From: Myxococcales bacterium
Lineage (GTDB): Bacteria; Myxococcota_A; Polyangia; Haliangiales; Haliangiaceae
Length of the DNA stretch: 64,000 nucleotides
Assembly (NCBI GenBank): GCA_016707895.1
Contig: JADJGV010000034.1
Location: forward strand, 186,001 to 250,000
Direction of reading: 5' to 3'
The notes under the pieces were generated by a model. The model saw nothing but the letters and a program-made list of their open reading frames with translations. It was not told where the DNA came from and searched no databases. Shown in pieces: positions 55,348-64,000 of the stretch (position 1 is the stretch's first letter; each line of letters begins with the position of its first letter). The position numbers and the translations under genes are program-made.

Positions 55348-56019
55348 ATGTCCCGCGCCACGTCTGCTCCCGCCCGCGCGGCCGCGGTGTTCGACGATCC
55401 GCGGGCGCCGCAGTTCGCGCAGGCCCGGGCCCACCGCACCTACGAGGCGCTGATCGCCGCGGCGTCCGCGGCCTTCGCCGCCGACGGCTACGACGCCACC
55501 GGCACGCCCGACATCGCGCGGCGCGCCCGGGTCTCGGTCGGCACCTTCTACCGCTACTTCGACGACAAGCGGCAGGTGTTCATCGAGGTGTCGCGCCGTC
55601 ACCTCGCCGCGGGCTACGAGCGGATCATGGAGGGGCTCACCCCGGAGCGCTTCGCCGGCAAGGCCCGCCGCGCCACGATCGCGCTGACCGTCGACGTGCT
55701 GTGCGCCCACGTCGCGCAGTTCCCGGCGATGCAGCGGGTGTTCGTCGAGATGGCGCTGCGCGACCCCGAGGTGGCGGCGCTGCGCCGCGCCTTCGACGAC
55801 CTCGGGCGCGAGCGCCTGACCGCGCTGATCGCCTCGATCACGCCGCGGTCCCGGGTGCCCGATCCCGCCGCCACCGCGGTGGTGCTGTACATCGCCGCGG
55901 TCGAGACCGCGGCGGCGCTGGCCGGGCTGCACGGCCCGGTCGCGGTGCCGGCGGCCGACGCCAAGGCCGCGCTGGTGACGGTGCTCGACCGCGCGCTGTT
56001 CAGCGAGTCGCCGCCGTAG
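55348..56019 (+). CDS. TetR-family transcriptional regulator
   Basis: 223 residues. HTH: A-L-I-A-A-A-S-A-A-F-A-A-D-G-Y-D-A-T-G-T-P-D-I-A-R-R-A-R-V-S-V-G-T-F-Y-R-Y-F-D-D-K-R-Q-V-F, the standard TetR N-terminus. A helical ligand-binding domain ends in V-L-D-R-A-L-F-S-E-S. GGGAG lies before ATG 55348. Divergent to the diiron protein gene, which it probably represses through the inverted repeat in the gap. Confidence 0.88.
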   Translation: MSRATSAPARAAAVFDDPRAPQFAQARAHRTYEALIAAASAAFAADGYDATGTPDIARRARVSVGTFYRYFDDKRQVFIEVSRRHLAAGYERIMEGLTPERFAGKARRATIALTVDVLCAHVAQFPAMQRVFVEMALRDPEVAALRRAFDDLGRERLTALIASITPRSRVPDPAATAVVLYIAAVETAAALAGLHGPVAVPAADAKAALVTVLDRALFSESPP

Positions 56020-56022
56020 CGG

Positions 56023-56403
56023 TCACGACCCGACGATGATCGCGCCCTGCATCATGTCCATGCCGCACACGAACGTCAGCTTGCCGCTGGCCGGCGCGGT
56101 GACCGAGATCTCGACCGGCTGGTTCATCGGCAGGTCGACCGCCTTGCCGCCGTCGACCTTCACCTGGGCGCCGCACTCGGTGTCCTCGATCCGGGTGAAC
56201 ACCAGCTTGAGCTTCTCGCCGGGCTTGGCGGTGATCGCGTCGGGCTCGTAGCCGACCTTCTTGACCGCGACCGGGATCGCGCGCGTGCCGTCGGGGGCCA
56301 CGGTGCCGGCCGTCACCGGCGCGGCGGTGTTCTTCTTGGTCGACTCGGCCTTCTTGCAGGCCACGACGGCGCACAGCGCCAGGGCGACGACGGCGAACTT
56401 CAT
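56023..56403 (-). CDS. cupredoxin-like lipoprotein
   Basis: 126 residues. Lipobox A-V-V-A-C near residue 16, then K-K-A-E-S-T tether. Cupredoxin-like domain: V-K-K-V-G-Y-E-P-D-A-I-T-A-K-P-G-E-K-L, T-E-C-G-A-Q-V and F-V-C-G-M-D-M-M-Q-G. Cys and Met of these two motifs could bind copper in place of the usual His-Cys-His-Met set. Periplasmic copper handling is a reasonable guess. ATG 56403, TACGCT 7 nt upstream. Confidence 0.7.
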   Translation of the reverse strand: MKFAVVALALCAVVACKKAESTKKNTAAPVTAGTVAPDGTRAIPVAVKKVGYEPDAITAKPGEKLKLVFTRIEDTECGAQVKVDGGKAVDLPMNQPVEISVTAPASGKLTFVCGMDMMQGAIIVGS

Positions 56404-56435
56404 GGCGCGCAGCGTACCGCCCACCGCGGCCGGCG

Positions 56436-59078
<2,643 letters not shown>

Positions 59079-59203
59079 GACGCGTTGGGTCGCGACGTCG
59101 ATCTTGGCACGCGGTCGTCGCGAATGCGCGACGAAAAACCGGAAAATAGAGGTGCGTGAGGTGACCCGAAGTCACTCCTACAGTGACCCACCACCGGGGC
59201 GGG

Positions 59204-59452
59204 TCAGGGGCCGGTGGCGCCGACTTCGTCGGGGGTGAACACGTCCATCGTCAGGGCGTGGATCGGTCCCTTCAGCTCCTCGGCGAGCGCGGCGTTGATC
59301 ACGCGGTGGCGCTGCATCAGCGACTTGCCGGCGAACGCGGCCGACACGACGCGCAGCTTCCAGTGGTCCTTGGTGCCGGTGAGATCTTCCAGCGCCACCT
59401 CGGCGTCGGGGAGGGCCTCGCGGATCTTGGCGGCGATCTGATCGGCGGTCAC
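59204..59452 (-). CDS. BolA/IbaG-family protein
   Basis: 82 residues, full length for the family. G-T-K-D-H-W-K-L-R-V-V-S-A-A-F-A-G-K-S-L-M-Q-R-H-R-V-I-N-A-A-L contains the conserved HxxH-like and R-H-R-x-V/I-x-x-A-L helix. BolA proteins work with monothiol glutaredoxins in Fe-S cluster trafficking. No glutaredoxin gene adjoins. Start GTG 59452, TAGCAC exactly 6 nt upstream. Confidence 0.88.
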   Translation of the reverse strand: MTADQIAAKIREALPDAEVALEDLTGTKDHWKLRVVSAAFAGKSLMQRHRVINAALAEELKGPIHALTMDVFTPDEVGATGP

Positions 59453-59458
59453 GTGGCA

Positions 59459-59464
59459 GTGCTA
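59459..59464 (-). promoter_or_regulatory. -10-like TAGCAC before the BolA gene
   Basis: -12 to -7 of the GTG at 59452. It is part of the palindrome GTGCTAGCAC (59459-59468), shared with the divergent gene. Confidence 0.4.
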
Positions 59465-59476
59465 GCACGCCGGGCG

Positions 59477-59482
59477 TAGGCT
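59477..59482 (+). promoter_or_regulatory. -10-like TAGGCT, leaderless geometry
   Basis: -12 to -7 of the ATG at 59489. Confidence 0.4.
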
Positions 59483-59488
59483 CGGGGC

Positions 59489-59931
59489 ATGCGGACGAGC
59501 GCGTGCGTCGTGGCCGTGGCCGCGCTGGCGGCGCGGCCCACCGCGGCGCGGGCCGACGGCGGCTACGCCGAGCGGATGATCGCGATCGACGCCACCGCCG
59601 ACACGCTGATCGTGGCGGGCCTGGTGAGCGAGCACGACTGGGCGATCTACGCCGGCCTGGCCAGCTACGCGCTGGGCGGGCCGATCCTCCACGCCGCCCA
59701 CGACGAGTGGCCGCGGGCCGGCGTCAGCCTCGGCGTGCGGGTCGGCCTGCCGCTCGCGACCGGCGCGCTGGGCGACGCGATCTGCGTCGACGACACCGGC
59801 ATCCGCTGCATCGGCTCGGCCGCGATCGGCGCGGCGCTGGGCATGCTCGCCGCGCAGATCATCGACCCGGCGGTGATCGTCGAGGACGCGGCCGATCCGA
59901 CCCCGGCGATGCTGACGATCGGCGGGGCGTT

Positions 59932-59935
<4 letters not shown>
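59489..59935 (+). CDS. small secreted or membrane protein of unknown function
   Basis: 148 residues. Signal peptide 1-22 (A-A-R-P-T-A-A-R-A-D). Two Gly/Ala-rich hydrophobic segments (about 55-70 and 108-125), G-V-S-L-G-V-R-V-G-L-P-L-A-T and a Cys pair (I-C-V-D-D; I-R-C-I-G). No family recognised. The stop overlaps the convergent Kbl gene by 4 bp. Confidence 0.6.
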
Positions 59936-61119
<1,184 letters not shown>

Positions 61120-61126
61120 GCGGGCG

Positions 61127-61132
61127 GTTATA
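61127..61132 (-). promoter_or_regulatory. -10-like TATAAC before kbl
   Basis: Precedes the ATG at 61119 by 7 nt. Confidence 0.4.
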
Positions 61133-61150
61133 CGCCAACCCGCCGGCGGG

Positions 61151-63922
61151 TCAGCGTGCGGCGGCGGCCTGCGCGCGGGCCAGCGCGGCGCGGATCTCGG
61201 GCAGCCGCGGCGAGCCCACCCGCGTCGCGCGCGCGACCGCGTCCTGGTACAGCGCCACCGCCTCGGCGTGGCGGCCGCGAGCGGCGCTGACCTCGGCGCG
61301 CCCCTCGACCATCGCGATCGCGTCGCCGGCGGAGGTCGGCTCGGGGTCGAAGATCGCCAGCGCCCGCGCGAAGCTGCGGTCGGCCGCGGCCAGCGCGCGG
61401 CGGGCCAGCAGCGTGCGGCCGAGCTGCGCGTGGCTGAGGCCGGTGTCGTGGTGGGCCTCCCCCAGCGTGGCGACGCGGATCGCCAGGCTGGCCTCGCGAT
61501 CGCGCAGCGCCGCGGCCAGGTCGTGGCGGCGCTCGGCGAGCTGCGCGCGCGACTCGAGCGCGTACGGCAGCTGGCGTTGGCCCGCGGGGCCGAGCTTGGT
61601 GAGGATCGCGATCGCGCGGGCGACCGCGGCGTCGGCGCGGGCCAGCCCGGCGCGGCTGCCGTCGGCGAGGCCGATCTCGGCGACCACCGTCAGCGTCTGC
61701 GGCACCAGCGGGTGCTCAGCGCCCAGGTGGCGCTCGCGGAGCGCGAGCGCCTGCGCGACGTCCTCCTGCGCGGTGGCGACGTCGCCGGCCCGCGCGGCGA
61801 GCAGCGCGAGCTGCTCGTACGGGTAGGCGAGGTTGGCGTGATCGGCGCCGAGGCTGGCCGTCCAGATCCGGATCGCCTCCTGGTAGTGCGGCGTCGCGGC
61901 GCCGCCGTCGCCGAGCTGGCGCTGGATGTCGCCGAGGTTCTGGTGCACGTAGCCGAGGCTGGAGTGGTCGGGGCCGAGGTCGGCGCGCATCCGCGCCAGC
62001 GCCTCCTCGAGATCGGCGCGCGCGCCGCGCGGGTCCCCGGCGTACCACCGGGCCAGCCCGAGGTTGGCCAGCGCCGGCGTGAGCGCGGGGTTGCCGTCGG
62101 CGCCGATCCGCCGCTGGATCGCCAGCGCCTGCTCGTACTGCGTGAACGCGTCGCGGTAGCGGGCCTTGGCCAGGTAGACGCCGCCGAGCGTGTTGTGCAG
62201 GCGGCCCTGGATCGGCAGGTCGTCGGGTACGCGCTCGGCGCTGGTGACCGCGACCGGCTCGAGCGTGAGCGCGTCGTCGTAGCGGCCCTGCTGCGCCAGC
62301 AGATCGAGCACGCGGATCCACACCTCGGCGACCCGGCGGTCGTCGTGGGCCGCGGCCGCCGCCGACGCGGCCGCGCGGAGCGTCGCCTCGGCGGTCGCCA
62401 GCTCGCCGAGCGTGGCCTGCAGCGCCGCCCGCAAGAGCAGCACCCGCACCGTCAGCGGGGCGTGGCCGAACCCGCGGGCCAGCTCGAGCAACGCGTCGGT
62501 CTCGGCCAGCGCCTCGCGGTGGCGGCCACGGCGCTCGAGGTTCCGGGCGGCGTCGAGGCCCGCCTCGAGCGTCGCCAGCCGCGCCGGCGCGTCGGCGCCT
62601 GGCGGCAGCGGCACCGCCCGCCGGAGCGCGTCGGGGTCGACGCAGGCGGCGAGATCGTCGAGCTCCCCGACGATCGTCGCCGCACGCTTGACCACCGCGG
62701 GGTCGGCCGTCGCGAACAGCGCGGTGACCGCGGTCAACGCCGCCAGCTGCCGGTCGAAGCACGCCATCGAGAAGTCGAGCAGCGCGACGCTCTGCTCGCG
62801 GTGGAGCCGGGTCGCGGTGCAGCTGGCGGTGCGCAGCCGCACCCAGTCGGCGGCGCGGCGCGCGAGCCGCGGCTCGACCTTGGCCCAGATCGCCGCGGCG
62901 TCCGGCGCCCCGGTGGCCGCGAACGCCGCCGCCATCGCGGCCCGGCGCGCCGGCGACCACGCCGACGCCACCAGCGCGTCGGCGCCCTGGCAGACGCGGC
63001 CGTCGGCGGCGGGCGGCGATCGCCGCGCCGCCACCGCGAGCGCCACCGCCACCACCGCGGTCGAGATCGCGCCAGCGACGAGCAGCTTGGTCCGCAGCGG
63101 CGTCGGCGTCAGCGCGGCGACCGCGGCCGGCATGTCGGGGAAGCGGCGCGCCGGGTCGGGATCCAGGCCGCGCCGACACACCCGCTCGAGCCAGGCCGGC
63201 ATGCGTCGCCAGCGCGCGGCGCCCGCCGGGCGCGCGCCCTCGATCGCCTCGACCAGCGACGCGAAGAACGCGTACTGATCGGCGGCCGGGCTGCCGCCGC
63301 CGCCGGCCACGCGCTCGGGCGCCAGGTACGCGCGGGTGCCGGCGTGGCTGGGCGCGTCGGTGCGCTTGCGCGCCAGGCCGAAGTCGATGAGCCGGGGCCG
63401 CCCGGCGCTGACCACGACGTTCTCGGGCTTGACGTCGCAGTGGGCGATGCCGAGCGCGTGCGCGGCGGCGAGGCCGTGGCCGACCTGCACGAACAGCGCG
63501 ACCACCTCGCGCCACCGCCGCGGCTGCGCCAGCCACGCCCGCAGGTCGCCGCCGTCGACGCGCTCCATCACCAGGTACAGGCCGTCGGCGTCCTCGACGA
63601 CGTCGTAGATCGACACCACGTTGGCGTGGTTCAGCTTGGCCAGCATGCGCGCCTCGCGCAGCAGCTGGTCGCGATCGTCGTGGGCCGCGTGGAGGCTCTT
63701 CACCGCGACGTGCCGATCGAGCACCGGGTCGAAGGCCGACAGGATCGCGCCCATCGCGCCGCGCCCGAGCGAGCCGTCGATCCGCAGCCGCCCGAGCTGG
63801 ACCGTCGCGCCAGCGCCGAACAGCGCGGCGCGGAGCTTGGCGGCCAGCACCCGATCGACCAGATCGCCGGCGGCCGGGCGGGCCGCGGCGAGCGCGCCGG
63901 GGGGAGGGTGGTTGCTGGCCAC
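61151..63922 (-). CDS. non-RD Ser/Thr protein kinase with TM and TPR domains
   Basis: 923 residues. Kinase ~42-285: L-G-R-G-A-M-G-A-I-L, V-A-V-K-S-L-H, I-A-H-C-D-V-K-P-E-N (Cys in place of HRD Arg), L-I-D-F-G-L-A-R, R-A-Y-L-A-P-E-R. TM at ~297-318. The extracytoplasmic part begins with two Cys-containing helices (V-C-Q-G-A-D-A; A-S-C-T-A-T-R-L-H-R), followed by about ten TPR motifs (L-G-L-A-R-W-Y-A-G-D-P-R-G-A; H-Q-N-L-G-D-I-Q-R-Q-L-G-D). It diverges from an ECF sigma gene at the right edge, a common myxobacterial pairing. GTG 63922. Confidence 0.9.
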   Translation of the reverse strand: MASNHPPPGALAAARPAAGDLVDRVLAAKLRAALFGAGATVQLGRLRIDGSLGRGAMGAILSAFDPVLDRHVAVKSLHAAHDDRDQLLREARMLAKLNHANVVSIYDVVEDADGLYLVMERVDGGDLRAWLAQPRRWREVVALFVQVGHGLAAAHALGIAHCDVKPENVVVSAGRPRLIDFGLARKRTDAPSHAGTRAYLAPERVAGGGGSPAADQYAFFASLVEAIEGARPAGAARWRRMPAWLERVCRRGLDPDPARRFPDMPAAVAALTPTPLRTKLLVAGAISTAVVAVALAVAARRSPPAADGRVCQGADALVASAWSPARRAAMAAAFAATGAPDAAAIWAKVEPRLARRAADWVRLRTASCTATRLHREQSVALLDFSMACFDRQLAALTAVTALFATADPAVVKRAATIVGELDDLAACVDPDALRRAVPLPPGADAPARLATLEAGLDAARNLERRGRHREALAETDALLELARGFGHAPLTVRVLLLRAALQATLGELATAEATLRAAASAAAAAHDDRRVAEVWIRVLDLLAQQGRYDDALTLEPVAVTSAERVPDDLPIQGRLHNTLGGVYLAKARYRDAFTQYEQALAIQRRIGADGNPALTPALANLGLARWYAGDPRGARADLEEALARMRADLGPDHSSLGYVHQNLGDIQRQLGDGGAATPHYQEAIRIWTASLGADHANLAYPYEQLALLAARAGDVATAQEDVAQALALRERHLGAEHPLVPQTLTVVAEIGLADGSRAGLARADAAVARAIAILTKLGPAGQRQLPYALESRAQLAERRHDLAAALRDREASLAIRVATLGEAHHDTGLSHAQLGRTLLARRALAAADRSFARALAIFDPEPTSAGDAIAMVEGRAEVSAARGRHAEAVALYQDAVARATRVGSPRLPEIRAALARAQAAAAR

Positions 63923-63948
63923 GCGGTGAACGGTGATAGTAGGGCGAG

Positions 63949-64000
63949 ATGGCCGATGACTGGGAGCTGCTCGCGGCGTGGCGCGCTGGCGACGCCGCCG
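63949..64000 (+). CDS. ECF sigma factor, N-terminal fragment
   Basis: Only 17 codons lie in the window: M-A-D-D-W-E-L-L-A-A-W-R-A-G-D-A-A. The W-x-L-L-A-A-W-R-A-G-D start is typical of ECF sigma factors (region 1.2/2.1). TAGTAG lies 6 nt upstream of the ATG. The divergent Ser/Thr kinase gene supports this. It runs off the right edge. Confidence 0.6.
   Translation, partial: MADDWELLAAWRAGDAA

Overview
The window is very GC-rich by eye (well over 70 %, not computed), with strong GC3 coding bias and almost no intergenic space. Four complete Hanks-type Ser/Thr kinases with extra sensory, TPR, PEGA or TonB-like modules, a TIGR02266-type PilZ-receiver protein, a sigma-54 activator, many small lipoproteins and ALDH/AGPS-type FAD oxidases point to a Myxococcota chromosome, probably Polyangia/Haliangiales (Kofleriaceae-like). 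That placement is inferred from gene content, not from a marker gene. No rRNA, tRNA, CRISPR array or phage was seen.

Layout. 1-4.0 kb: tail of a PEGA protein, two related small membrane proteins, an O-antigen ligase/Wzy-like polymerase, a SirB1-like protein and an unknown. 4.1-9 kb (minus): a secreted protein, a coiled-coil membrane protein, an isopropylmalate/isocitrate dehydrogenase-family enzyme, a PilZ-receiver protein and a histidine kinase. 9-18.5 kb: a Gly-tract secreted protein, an AGPS-like flavoprotein, a zinc-ribbon membrane protein, a PfkB kinase, a kinase plus pseudokinase protein and a CAP-domain lipoprotein. 18.5-21.7 kb: a CBM9-like lipoprotein with a frameshifted repetitive tail, then a REP-associated tyrosine transposase (RAYT) set among palindromes and GGGGTTGC repeats. 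21.7-26.3 kb (minus): SDR, membrane protein, double AAA+ ATPase with an acidic partner, HiPIP-like protein. 26.3-31.3 kb: sugar dehydrogenase lipoprotein, a MITE-like inverted-repeat element, three DUF4190-like proteins, DUF2752 protein and an M20 amidase. 31.3-37.3 kb: a Ser/Thr kinase and a surface-polysaccharide set (epimerase, UDP-sugar dehydrogenase, a P-loop-less BY-kinase-like protein, glycosyltransferase). 37.4-41.4 kb: amidase lipoprotein, frameshifted VIT/VWA protein, MerR regulator. 41.4-50.5 kb: RNase HI, two paralogous lipoproteins, a Lys/Ala-rich basic protein, metallophosphatase, GST and a methyltransferase. 50.5-53.8 kb: ECF sigma factor and a two-component pair whose receiver domains have lost the phosphorylatable Asp. 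53.9-64 kb: Cys-rich lipoprotein, R2-like diiron protein with divergent TetR, cupredoxin-like lipoprotein, PEGA/TonB kinase, BolA, Kbl, a TPR kinase and the start of a divergent ECF sigma factor.

Themes. (1) Signalling proteins with altered catalytic or phospho-acceptor residues recur. (2) Many genes carry a -10-like TANNNT hexamer 5-8 nt before the start codon and no Shine-Dalgarno, which suggests widespread leaderless transcription. (3) The RAYT locus shares a 14-bp word with tandem repeats inside the neighbouring lipoprotein gene. (4) Two genes (near 18678 and 39230) are out of frame; each has one intended frame on either side of the break, which fits an assembly indel or a recent mutation.
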